NCBI GenBank assembly: GCA_038239195.1
Contig: JBBSEZ010000456.1
Coordinates: forward strand, 1-7,956
Length of the DNA stretch: 7,956 nt
Source: JBBSEZ01 sp038239195
Lineage (GTDB): Bacteria > Planctomycetota > Planctomycetia > Gemmatales > Gemmataceae
Direction of reading: 5' to 3'
A program made the translations under genes and the position numbers. The notes beneath the pieces are model-generated. The model was not told the origin of the DNA. It saw only the letters and a list, made by a program, of their open reading frames with translations, and made no database searches. Position 1 is the stretch's first letter; each line of letters starts with the position of its first letter. Below, in pieces: positions 1 through 6,184 of this stretch.

Positions 1-50
1 CCCCCAACCCCCGCGGGCCCCCCCCGAGGCGGACCCCGCCCCCCCCGCTC
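1..50 (-). other. C-rich tract, G-quadruplex candidate on the minus strand
   Basis: Five C runs of 5, 5, 8, 4 and 8 bases lie at 1-5, 8-12, 18-25, 34-37 and 39-46. On the minus strand these are G runs separated by loops of 1, 8, 5 and 2 bases, which fits the usual G-quadruplex pattern. The tract ends about 75 bases before the start of the M2 peptidase gene, so the G-rich strand is the template strand of that gene. No coding frame or -10/-35 pair is apparent in 1-121. The stretch could equally be low-complexity intergenic DNA or a region of reduced sequence accuracy. Confidence 0.5.
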
Positions 51-121
51 CCGTTGAAGAATGTCGCGCGACCTGCGAGAATCGCACCAAAGGTCGCCCC
101 CGCGCTCCACCGAGGAACACC

Positions 122-1828
122 ATGTCGAACCTGCGCGCTTACTTCCCGCTTCTCCTGCTGCCGGGCGTCTGGCTCGTGCTCGCCAATACCACGATCGCCA
201 GCGCCGACGCCACCGACCGCGCCAGGGCGTTCGTCAAGGGCCACGACAGGCGCATCAAGCCGCTCGAGGTGCTCAACGCCGAAGCGTGGTGGGCGGCCAA
301 CACCACCGGCAAGAAGGCCGACTTCGCCAAGAAGATCGCCGCCCAGAACCGGCTCGACGAGGCCCTCGGCGACAAGAAAGCATTCGCGGAGCTGAAGGCG
401 CTCAAGGAGAAGCGCGCCGACGTCGATGACGCGACCGTGCGGCGCACCATCGACGTGCTCTACCTGCAATATCTCGAAAAGCAGGTCGAGAGCAAACTGC
501 TCAAGAAGATGGTCGAGAAGGCCAACGCGGTGGAGGAGAAATTCAACACCTTCCGCGCCAAGGTCGGCAAGGACGAGATGACCGACAACCAGGTCCGCAA
601 CGTCCTGCGCAAGAGCTCCGACTCGAAGCGCCTCCAGGCGGTGTGGGAGGCGAGCAAGTTCGTCGGCTCTCAGGTGGAGGCCGACCTCAAGGAGCTGGTG
701 AAGCTGCGGAACGAGGCGGCGGTCAAGCTCGGCTTCAAGAACTTCCACGAGCTACAGCTCCACCTCAACGAGCAGGACGGCGCGGAGCTTCTGGCGCTGT
801 TCGACGAACTGGACAAGTTGACGCGGGCCCCGTTCGAGGCGGCCAAGGCCGACGTCGACAACCGGCTGGCGCGGCGCTATCGGCTTCGGGCCGACGAGCT
901 GATGCCGTGGCACTACCACGACCCGTTCTTCCAGGACACGCCGAAGGTCTTCGAGACCGACGTCGATGCGCCGTTCGCCAAGGCCGACATCGAGAAGATG
1001 TGCCGGCAGTTTTACGCGGGGATCGGCCTGCCGGTGGATCGCGTGCTGGCGCGGAGCGACCTCAAGCCGCGCAAGGGCAAGAGCCAGCATGCCTTTTGCA
1101 CGGACCTAAATCGCGAGGGCGACGTGCGGGTGCTGGCGAACATCGACCTCAACCACTACTGGGCATCGACGATGCTGCACGAGCTCGGTCATGCCGTTTA
1201 CAGCTCTCTCAACGACAACATTCCCGAGAAGCTGCCGTATGCCCTGCGGACCGAGGCGCACATCTTGACCACCGAGGGGGTGGCGATGATGTTCGAGCGC
1301 CTGAGCAACCGCGGGACGTTTTTGAACAAGATGGGCGTTCCGGTCGCCAGCGTGAAGGCCTACGACGAGGCGGCGGGGCTGTCGCTGCGCTACCGGCTGC
1401 TGATCTTCTCGCGCTGGTGCCAGGTGATGCTGCGCTTCGAGAAGGCGATGTACGAAAACCCCGACCAGGACCTGAACAAGTTGTGGTGGGACCTGGTGGA
1501 GCGCTATCAGAAGCTGAAGCGCCCGCCGGGGCGCAACGCGCCGGACTACGCCAGCAAGATCCACGTCGTGGTGGCGCCGGTCTATTACCACAACTACATG
1601 ATGGGCGAGCTGTTTGCCTCGCAGGTGCATCACGCCATCGTGCGCGAGCTGTACAAGGGCAGCGACCCCAATGCGGTCATCTACGTCGGCAACAAGGGGG
1701 TGGGCGACTTCATGAAGAAGAAGGTCTTCGGGCCGGGCAAGACGCTGACGTGGAACGAGTTGACGCGGCACGCGACGGGGGAGGGGCTGAACGCGAAGGC
1801 GTTCGCGGCGGACTTCAAGAAGAAGTGA
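122..1828 (+). CDS. Exported M2-family (ACE-like) zinc metallopeptidase
   Basis: This 568-residue protein is a gluzincin peptidase that probably releases dipeptides from peptide C-termini outside the cytoplasm. Residues 1-28 form a Sec signal peptide with a hydrophobic core and an Ala-Ser-Ala cleavage site at 26-28. The zinc motif HELGH is at 353-357 and the third ligand is most likely Glu385, in TTEGVAMMFE. Further residues match angiotensin-converting enzyme. His323 lies 30 residues before the HExxH, as ACE His353 does. Lys479-x-His481 followed by Tyr489-x-x-Tyr492 mirrors ACE Lys511/His513 and Tyr520/Tyr523, which bind the substrate carboxylate and stabilise the transition state. The third ligand sits four residues further from HExxH than in ACE. 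The start is supported by GAGGA five bases upstream of the ATG. The gene converges on dcd with only 10 bp between stops and no visible terminator. An M3-type peptidase is the alternative, but the ACE-like residues favour M2. Confidence 0.88.
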   Translation: MSNLRAYFPLLLLPGVWLVLANTTIASADATDRARAFVKGHDRRIKPLEVLNAEAWWAANTTGKKADFAKKIAAQNRLDEALGDKKAFAELKALKEKRADVDDATVRRTIDVLYLQYLEKQVESKLLKKMVEKANAVEEKFNTFRAKVGKDEMTDNQVRNVLRKSSDSKRLQAVWEASKFVGSQVEADLKELVKLRNEAAVKLGFKNFHELQLHLNEQDGAELLALFDELDKLTRAPFEAAKADVDNRLARRYRLRADELMPWHYHDPFFQDTPKVFETDVDAPFAKADIEKMCRQFYAGIGLPVDRVLARSDLKPRKGKSQHAFCTDLNREGDVRVLANIDLNHYWASTMLHELGHAVYSSLNDNIPEKLPYALRTEAHILTTEGVAMMFERLSNRGTFLNKMGVPVASVKAYDEAAGLSLRYRLLIFSRWCQVMLRFEKAMYENPDQDLNKLWWDLVERYQKLKRPPGRNAPDYASKIHVVVAPVYYHNYMMGELFASQVHHAIVRELYKGSDPNAVIYVGNKGVGDFMKKKVFGPGKTLTWNELTRHATGEGLNAKAFAADFKKK

Positions 1829-2452
1829 AGTCACAACGTCACAAACCTGCGGGGCCCTGGCGGTTGAACTGGCCTCCGTAGCCCGTGGTTGGCATCTCGC
1901 GAACCTCTTCGAGGATGACCTGGCAGATGCGCATGCCGGCCCGGAGTTCGATCGGCAACGGTCCGACGTTCCAGATCTCCAGACGCAGCGGCGCGCCGGA
2001 CTTCTCCGGCTCTTCCTCGTTGAAACCGAAGCCGGCGTGGATCGTGGGCGCCGTCACGTGGACACCAAGCCCAAGGCGAGCAAGGCTGCTTTTGCCCTCG
2101 ACGCGTGCGCAGAGTCGGGAGCGGTGGGGCAGGTAGATAGACTCGGCCGTGTAGCCGAGGACGAACCCCTGACAAGGAAGGTCGTAAGCCTTCGAGTTGA
2201 GGTCCCACGGCTCCGTCCACTGTTTTTCAATCCGCTTGTAGATGAATTCTTCGTCTGCCGGGCAAAACTTGGGCGTCAGGCCCAGCGCTTTCTGGGCCCC
2301 GGGGGGCTTCCAGAGGTCGAGGCGAGCACCCAGCCGGAGGTCGAGGGACGTGGAGGCGAAGTGGTCCGCAGCGGGCGGAGGGAGCACCACGATCCGCTGT
2401 TGGTCCAGTGCCTCCTGGATCTCCCGGTCGCACAGAATCATGTTGTGACTTC
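1827..2452. repeat. 11 bp inverted repeat bracketing dcd
   Basis: GAAGTCACAAC is present at 1827-1837 on the plus strand and as its exact reverse complement at 2442-2452. The right arm abuts the dcd ATG (2441) and includes part of its ribosome site; the left arm ends one base before the dcd stop (1839) and overlaps the stop of the M2 peptidase gene. In the dcd mRNA the 5' and 3' ends would be complementary over 11 bases. Eleven-base inverted pairs arise by chance in 8 kb, so only the exact placement is notable. Confidence 0.4.
1839..2441 (-). CDS. dcd: dCTP deaminase / dUTPase family protein
   Basis: This 200-residue protein belongs to the trimeric dCTP deaminase/dUTPase fold, which supplies dUMP or dUTP for thymidylate synthesis and limits uracil in DNA. 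The start MILCDREI matches Dcd N-termini. Other family motifs are STSLDLRLG (30-38), EGKSSLARLGLGVHVTA (115-131), catalytic-type Glu155 in LRLEIWN, PIELRAGMRICQ (163-174), and a C-terminal Tyr188-GGQ-x3-QGP lid. Lys117 replaces the Arg of E. coli Dcd (GRSS); GKSS is also known in bifunctional DCD-DUT enzymes such as the mycobacterial one. About ten extra residues (FNEEEPEKSG, 140-149) lie between the TAP segment and Glu155. The start was chosen for its family match and the AGAGGAAG (2449-2456) seven bases upstream; a longer 215-residue frame from 2486 has no such support. It overlaps the upstream gene by ATGA, implying translational coupling. Mono- or bifunctional activity cannot be settled from sequence. 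Confidence 0.87.
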   Translation of the reverse strand: MILCDREIQEALDQQRIVVLPPPAADHFASTSLDLRLGARLDLWKPPGAQKALGLTPKFCPADEEFIYKRIEKQWTEPWDLNSKAYDLPCQGFVLGYTAESIYLPHRSRLCARVEGKSSLARLGLGVHVTAPTIHAGFGFNEEEPEKSGAPLRLEIWNVGPLPIELRAGMRICQVILEEVREMPTTGYGGQFNRQGPAGL

Positions 2453-2731
2453 CTCTTGGGGCGAAAGGCTGGCCAGAGGCACCCACATCCTCCGAGCACC
2501 TGAGTCTGCCTCGTAGGGGAGCTCAACCAGGACGACCTGACGGCCCGAATCCACCCTCACGACACTCACCGACAGGTAGCGCTCTTCGCCGGCCCCCACA
2601 GGACCATTCAAGAAGGGGGCCGGCACCTGGACGAACTCCCGGCGGCCCTGCGCGCTCTGGATGGCCACCGTCTTGCTGGGGGCCCCCTCTTCGGGGATGT
2701 CGTCGATGATCTCGCAACGCACCTTGGCCAT
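2438..2731 (-). CDS. Small protein of unknown function, coupled to dcd
   Basis: I do not recognise this 97-residue protein. It begins MAKVRCEIIDDIPEEG and appears to be mainly beta-strand, with alternating hydrophobic stretches such as FVQVPAPFL, RYLSVSVVRV and QVVLVELPYEA. It has one cysteine, no signal peptide and no membrane segment, so it is probably a small cytoplasmic protein. The start at 2731 is decided by AGGAGAG (2737-2743) five bases upstream. The open frame continues to 2902, but that extension has AT-rich intergenic composition and no ribosome site. Its TGA overlaps the ATG of dcd in an ATGA, so the two are almost certainly one transcript. A nucleotide-metabolism or regulatory link is inferred from position only. 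Confidence 0.72.
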   Translation of the reverse strand: MAKVRCEIIDDIPEEGAPSKTVAIQSAQGRREFVQVPAPFLNGPVGAGEERYLSVSVVRVDSGRQVVLVELPYEADSGARRMWVPLASLSPQEEVTT

Positions 2732-2949
2732 CGTAACTCTCCTGTTCTTTTCTGGGAAGCCCGAGCAATAGACAAATTTACAGATTGATGGTACTGAACA
2801 CAATGCCAGTATGCCACCGAATGTAATTGTTGCCGAACCTTTCTTCCCATGCACAGAAAAAGTTGCCGCCCTTGCCCACTCAATCCGGAGCGCAACCAAC
2901 ATTTAGGAAAAGACTTGTGCAGATGCACGTCTTGGAGCGCAAGAACAAT
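2732..2949. other. AT-richer intergenic stretch
   Basis: This is the only clearly AT-rich stretch in the window. Apart from the candidate promoter and the ribosome site of the 97-residue gene, I see no gene, tRNA or convincing terminator hairpin. Open frames crossing it lack ribosome sites and have unlikely compositions. The remaining sequence up to the recognisable end of the hydrolase remnant (about 3091) also holds nothing identifiable. Confidence 0.5.
2768..2803 (-). promoter_or_regulatory. Putative promoter of the small gene-dcd unit
   Basis: On the minus strand, TTGTGT (2798-2803) is followed after 17 bases by TAAATT (2775-2780), a reasonable sigma-70 type pair. It would place transcription start near 2768, about 37 bases before the ATG at 2731. 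The surrounding DNA (about 2740-2960) is clearly AT-richer than the flanking genes; 2761-2820 is about 43% GC. The boxes match consensus only moderately, and planctomycete promoters are poorly defined, so this is a candidate only. Confidence 0.35.
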
Positions 2950-3429
2950 TCACGCACGAAGCGTGCCAGACGACCGAGGCGATTTCGCGCGGGCGGTCCC
3001 ACCCAGTCGCTCTGCGGTCGGTGGCAGAGGGCGCGCTGCGGCGAAGTGGGCCTTGGGCCTTCGGGAATGAGATAGGTTATTCGCTGTTCGACCTTTGATC
3101 CGCAAGAACCGCCGCAGCGCAGCGAAGAACGAGCCCGTGACGCAATTGCCGTGGCGGGCACCTTTCACCGCCAAAAACCTCTTGGGCTCGTTGGCCGCCG
3201 CGTACAGCTTTTCGCCCTGAGAGAAAGGCACAACGTCGTGTGCCGCGCGGGAGGGCGGGGGATCGGCCCAGCGCTGCGAGGCCGGGACCGGGTGGAAGAC
3301 CAGCCGGTCCTCCCACGCCAGCAGCGCCGCCACGACGGCGGCATAGGCCATCGTCAGGCAGAGCCCGGCGCGGGCCAGCATGCGCCAGCAGAAGAAGCGG
3401 CGGGGGCGAGGGGAGGCGAGCGGAGGCAT
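2950..3429 (-). pseudogene. Alpha/beta-hydrolase remnant lacking its catalytic core
   Basis: The frame from ATG 3429 gives 159 residues and looks like two ends of an alpha/beta hydrolase joined together. Residues 17-39 are a hydrophobic anchor, followed by WEDRLVFHPVPASQRWADPPP (39-59), typical of the N-terminus of membrane-anchored hydrolases of the Bem46/ABHD13 type. At 64-65 it passes straight into VVPFSQGEKLYAAANEPKRF (66-85) and KGARHGN (89-95), which normally form the C-terminus around the catalytic His; that His remains as His93. The Gly-x-Ser-x-Gly nucleophile elbow and oxyanion region are absent, and His64 sits where the family acid usually lies. Intact relatives are roughly 270-300 residues, so some 150 appear lost, with the joint near 3235-3245. 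Residues after about 113 look like read-through beyond the original end. The product cannot be an active hydrolase; a retained short membrane protein is possible but less likely. Confidence 0.75.
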
Positions 3430-3521
3430 GGGGCTTTCCCAGGGTTTTCTCCCTCTATCCGCAATGCCCGCCTGCTCGTCAAGAGCAACCGGCGCCATCA
3501 GAAGCCAGATCGACCTTTGAT
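3088..3521. repeat. 12 bp direct repeats around the hydrolase remnant
   Basis: The 12-mer TCGACCTTTGAT occurs at 3088-3099 and again, in the same orientation, at 3510-3521. One copy lies at the end of the recognisable hydrolase homology and the other about 80 bp upstream of its start codon. The copies could be a trace of an insertion or recombination event. One or two such pairs are expected by chance in a window of this size, so the meaning is uncertain. Confidence 0.35.
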
Positions 3522-3555
3522 GGCCGGTGATGGTCAACGTCACAACTCGAGGAAC

Positions 3556-4695
3556 TCATGGCTTCCAGTCGAGGAAGTACACCGCCCCCTTGACCTTCGT
3601 GAGCTGGCGCGCCTCGCCGCCTTCCGCGCTCACCACGAACAACTGTGGAAAGGGGCCTTCGAAGGAGACAAAGGCCAGGCGCTTGCCGTCCGGGGCCCAG
3701 CGAACGCGGCCACAGTTGGACTTGCGAAACGTGATCTGCCGCTGCCGGCTGCCGTCCAGGTTCATCGCCCACGTGTTGGCCACCCCGCCCTTGACCGCGA
3801 GATAGGCGATGCGCTTGCCGTCCGGAGAAACGTCGGGGCCATCGCTCGAACCGTGCCGGTCCTTGGCGGAGAGCCTGAACTCGACGTGGCCGTTGCCTTT
3901 GGTGAGCCGGCGCAGGTCCTTCCCGTCCGCGCCAACGGTGTAGACGTCGCCGTCGCGCCGGAAGAAGACGATCGTGCGGCCATCCGGCGCGAACTGAGGG
4001 ACGAAGGACTCAGGATGGTCGGGCGTCAGGTTCAGGGGCTTGCCGTCGGGCAACTTCACCAACCCGAGCCGGTAGCCGGTGCCAGGGCCGGAGTACGCCA
4101 CGCGGTCGCCGTTCGGGCTCAGGGCCGCCATGTACAGATAGCCCAGCCCAGGCGCCACGAAGCGCGGTTCGGAGCCGTCGGCGTTGGCCAGGACCACCCG
4201 GCCACTGCTGCCGTCGTGGACCGTGTACACCATCTTGCGCCCGTCGCGCGACAAGGCGAAGCCGAAGGCGTCCTTCCACTTCTTGCCCAGCTTGTCCCCC
4301 GTCAGCCGGGTCACGCCGCTGCCGTCGGGCTTGCAGCGGTAGATTTGCACCTGCCCTGTCGTTTTGGACTGGAAATAGGCCCAGCGGCCATCCGGCGCGT
4401 AGCGAGGAAAGTCCACGCCGTTGCCTGGAGGGACGATCTGTTTGAGGCCGCGGCCATCGGCGGAGATGGTGTAGATGGCCCCGAGCCGGGGCGTGGTCTC
4501 GACGCCGCCGGGCACGTCTTTCGAGAAGTATTCGCCTTTCCAGGTGAGGACGGAAAAGACGAGCTCACCGGCGCTGTCGGAAGGCTTCTTCTCCTGGCCC
4601 GCGGCTGGGAAACCCAGGGCAAGGGCGACACCGAGGAGCGGTAAGATTGCAGAGAAATGAGGTCGTCGAAATCGCATGGATGACTTCGAGCCCAT
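3556..4695 (-). CDS. Exported TolB-like PD40 beta-propeller protein
   Basis: This 379-residue protein has a signal peptide (charged start, hydrophobic core at about 15-29, cleavage near AAG 31-33) followed by a propeller of PD40/WD40-like repeats. Six blades carry the signature x-P-D/N-G-(K/R)-x-hydrophobic: PDGRWAYF (101-108), SRDGRKMVY (149-157), SPNGDRVAY (193-201), APDGRTIVF (236-244), SPDGKRIAY (290-298) and APDGKRLAF (334-342). Between them are strands such as IYRCKPDGSGVTRLT, as in TolB and the propeller of prolyl oligopeptidase-type peptidases. No peptidase domain follows; the protein ends at FLDWKP. A periplasmic or surface binding role is likely, but the partner is unknown. The start at 4695 is set by GGGAGGT (4700-4706) four bases upstream; the Met at 4677 has no ribosome site. 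The gene lies 50 bp downstream of the small exported unknown. Confidence 0.85.
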   Translation of the reverse strand: MGSKSSMRFRRPHFSAILPLLGVALALGFPAAGQEKKPSDSAGELVFSVLTWKGEYFSKDVPGGVETTPRLGAIYTISADGRGLKQIVPPGNGVDFPRYAPDGRWAYFQSKTTGQVQIYRCKPDGSGVTRLTGDKLGKKWKDAFGFALSRDGRKMVYTVHDGSSGRVVLANADGSEPRFVAPGLGYLYMAALSPNGDRVAYSGPGTGYRLGLVKLPDGKPLNLTPDHPESFVPQFAPDGRTIVFFRRDGDVYTVGADGKDLRRLTKGNGHVEFRLSAKDRHGSSDGPDVSPDGKRIAYLAVKGGVANTWAMNLDGSRQRQITFRKSNCGRVRWAPDGKRLAFVSFEGPFPQLFVVSAEGGEARQLTKVKGAVYFLDWKP

Positions 4696-4745
4696 TGCTA
4701 CCTCCCTGTGGTCGGCTTGCTCTCGCGACAGCACCTCACGGCGGC

Positions 4746-5186
4746 TCACTTTTTCCCGGGCAACTTCCCCAAGCTCCAACTGTGCGCCCCGACGAGCTGC
4801 CGCCCCCGTTCGGGGCTGGCCTTCACGATCTCCCGAAGTTGCTCCACGCCGAAGCCCGTCACGGCCCCCCATCGGTCGCCGCGCACCTCGCGGACGAGGA
4901 ACACCACGTTGCCTTCGTGGGTGGGTAGCTCGCCGGCCCTGATGGCCCCCTTGAACTTGTGCGCGGCGGCCTCGCGCAGGGCGGCCTGGGCGGACTTCAC
5001 CACCAGCTCGTCCAGCTTCCTGCCGTTCGCCCTCGGCACCGTCAGCACCACGTACAGCAACGAGAGGTTGGGCGCACTCCCTTCGACCAGAACGACCTCC
5101 TCGAACTTCAGGGCCGCAGGCTGTGCCCCGTCGGGAGGCGCGGCGCCCAGGAGCAGAACGACCAGGAACGACGAAGCCATCCTCAT
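4746..5186 (-). CDS. Small exported protein of unknown function
   Basis: I do not recognise this 146-residue protein. Residues 1-21 (hydrophobic core SSFLVVLLLGAA, then PPDGAQ) form a likely Sec signal peptide, so the mature part of about 125 residues should be periplasmic or outside the cell. The mature part has a beta-strand start (LKFEEVVLVEG), a long strand (LSLLYVVLTVP), an alpha-helical segment (KLDELVVKSAQAALREAAAH), a strand pair (EGNVVFLVREV) and a second helix (VEQLREIVKAS), giving a compact mixed fold. It has no cysteines and no recognisable catalytic motif. The start at 5186 is supported by GGAGGAA a few bases upstream; the Met at 5180 is a weaker alternative. It lies 49 bp after the VOC gene and 50 bp before the propeller gene, so co-expression is likely. 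Confidence 0.7.
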   Translation of the reverse strand: MRMASSFLVVLLLGAAPPDGAQPAALKFEEVVLVEGSAPNLSLLYVVLTVPRANGRKLDELVVKSAQAALREAAAHKFKGAIRAGELPTHEGNVVFLVREVRGDRWGAVTGFGVEQLREIVKASPERGRQLVGAHSWSLGKLPGKK

Positions 5187-5235
5187 GGCGTTTCCTCCGG
5201 GATGATTGCCCTTGCGATCCGGCCTCACGGCCCTC

Positions 5236-5601
5236 TTACTTCGCGGGCGGTTGGTCGGACCAGGTGGCGAGCTCCTGCCCGCACGGATCCACGAAATGGA
5301 AGCGCCGGCCGCCGGGGAAATCGAACGTCGGCCTCACGACGCGCCCGCCGGCGGCGACCACGGACGCCTCGATCGCCTCCAGGTCGCGGGCGTAGAGGAC
5401 GACCAGGGCGCCCCCGGGGCCCTTCGCCGGGCCCTGCTGGAAGCCGCCCGAGAGCCGGCCGTCGAAAAAGCTGGTGTACTCGGGCCCGTAGTCGGTGAAT
5501 TGCCAGCCGAACACGCGCTGGTAGAACGCCTTGGCAGCCTCGACGTCGGGCACCGTGAATTCGACGTAGTCGATGCGTCGGTCCTGCGGGAAATGGCTCA
5601 T
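5236..5601 (-). CDS. VOC (glyoxalase-like) family protein
   Basis: This 121-residue cytoplasmic protein has the paired beta-alpha-beta-beta-beta modules of the vicinal oxygen chelate fold. The first module begins IDYVEFTVPDVEAAKAFYQRV (10-30) with FGW (31-33), the usual FY..vFGW signature. The second is ALVVLYARDLEAIEASVVAAGG (65-86), ending FHFVDPCGQELATW (101-114), the standard closing motif. Glu14 and Glu110 sit at usual metal-ligand positions. Family members include glyoxalases, antibiotic-resistance proteins and dioxygenases; the specific substrate cannot be assigned. Many proteins of this short type are annotated only as VOC family. GAGGT lies four bases before the ATG at 5601; the open frame reaches back to 5664 but the N-terminal extension does not resemble the family. 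Confidence 0.88.
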   Translation of the reverse strand: MSHFPQDRRIDYVEFTVPDVEAAKAFYQRVFGWQFTDYGPEYTSFFDGRLSGGFQQGPAKGPGGALVVLYARDLEAIEASVVAAGGRVVRPTFDFPGGRRFHFVDPCGQELATWSDQPPAK

Positions 5602-5676
5602 GGATACCTCGGGGATGAAGGCCTCGCCGGGTTGGGGCACCGCAAGAGGCATCCTACCACGCAACAGCGCGAAACC

Positions 5677-6156
5677 TCAGTACTTCGCCCACACTTGCAG
5701 CAGGGGACACCCCAGCACGAGCTCCAGTTGTCGCATGGCCTCGGCAGGCAGGGGATAAGGGACAGCGGGGTTGGATATCACGAGCTCGAACTTCGCAAAA
5801 CCGCTGCTGTCAAACCGCACCTCCTCGAAGAGCACCTCGGCCCCGCAACAAGGCATGATCGTGCGAACGCCCTCGACCCGCTCCTCCGTCTCGTGGACGA
5901 TCTCTCGATACCAATCCATCTCCGCCTCGTGCTCAGGCGCCCAATCGAAGGTGAGGTGGTGCCCGCACCGGGGGCAGGACGCTCCCTCTTCATACTCGCC
6001 AGCGTCCACGTACTGCAACGTGTGGTACGTGCGGACGTTCGGATCCTCGCACTCCAAGGCGAACTGAACCAGCAAGTCCAGCGCCGGCCGGTGCGTCGGT
6101 GGGGGCGGGACGTGCCTCGGGTCGGCGGGAACCAACTTCACCACGGTGTCCGACAT
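5677..6156 (-). CDS. Cysteine-pair (possible zinc-binding) protein of unknown function
   Basis: I do not recognise this 159-residue cytoplasmic protein. Two cysteine pairs, CPRCG (61-65) and PCCG (102-105), are 38 residues apart, which resembles a zinc ribbon with an acidic insert (EHEAEMDWYREIVHETEERVEG, 75-96). CPRCGHHLTFDW and MPCCGAEVLFEEVRFD look like two related strand-turn units, so the region may be an internally duplicated knuckle. The C-terminal part (GFAKFELVISNP, then PAEAMRQLELVLGCPLLQVWAKY) is strand followed by helix. The N-terminal 20 residues are proline-rich and probably disordered. GGAG eight bases upstream supports the ATG at 6156. The gene is 28 bp after the serine hydrolase and 75 bp before the VOC gene. 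No DNA-binding or enzyme motif is visible beyond the cysteines. Confidence 0.72.
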   Translation of the reverse strand: MSDTVVKLVPADPRHVPPPPTHRPALDLLVQFALECEDPNVRTYHTLQYVDAGEYEEGASCPRCGHHLTFDWAPEHEAEMDWYREIVHETEERVEGVRTIMPCCGAEVLFEEVRFDSSGFAKFELVISNPAVPYPLPAEAMRQLELVLGCPLLQVWAKY

Positions 6157-6184
6157 GCGCCTGCCTCCACCTGGTTCGTGGGGC

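Noticed and set aside
1106..1834. Minus-strand open frame of 242 codons opposite the peptidase gene
   Set aside because: It has the Arg/Leu/His/Val-rich composition of an antisense shadow and no recognisable motif.
643..1881. Plus-strand open frame of 412 codons inside the peptidase gene
   Set aside because: It is out of frame with a clear M2 peptidase and has an Arg/Gly/Ala-rich low-information translation.
2732..2902. N-terminal extension of the 97-residue protein back to 2902
   Set aside because: The added 57 residues come from AT-rich intergenic DNA, and the strong ribosome site lies just before the ATG at 2731.
3537..3545. Third GTCACAAC-like copy as an end of a mobile segment together with 1830 and 2442
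   Set aside because: Eight-base matches are common by chance in 8 kb, and no transposase or target duplication accompanies them.
3430..3555. Terminator hairpin after the propeller gene (imperfect CCGGCCATC/GATGGCGCCGG pairing)
   Set aside because: The stem has a bulge and a long loop and there is no T run, so the evidence is too weak to annotate.
3151..4644. Plus-strand open frame of 497 codons
   Set aside because: It is antisense to the propeller gene, has a composition of Arg/Gly/Val/Ala typical of a GC-rich shadow frame, and shows no domain or ribosome site.
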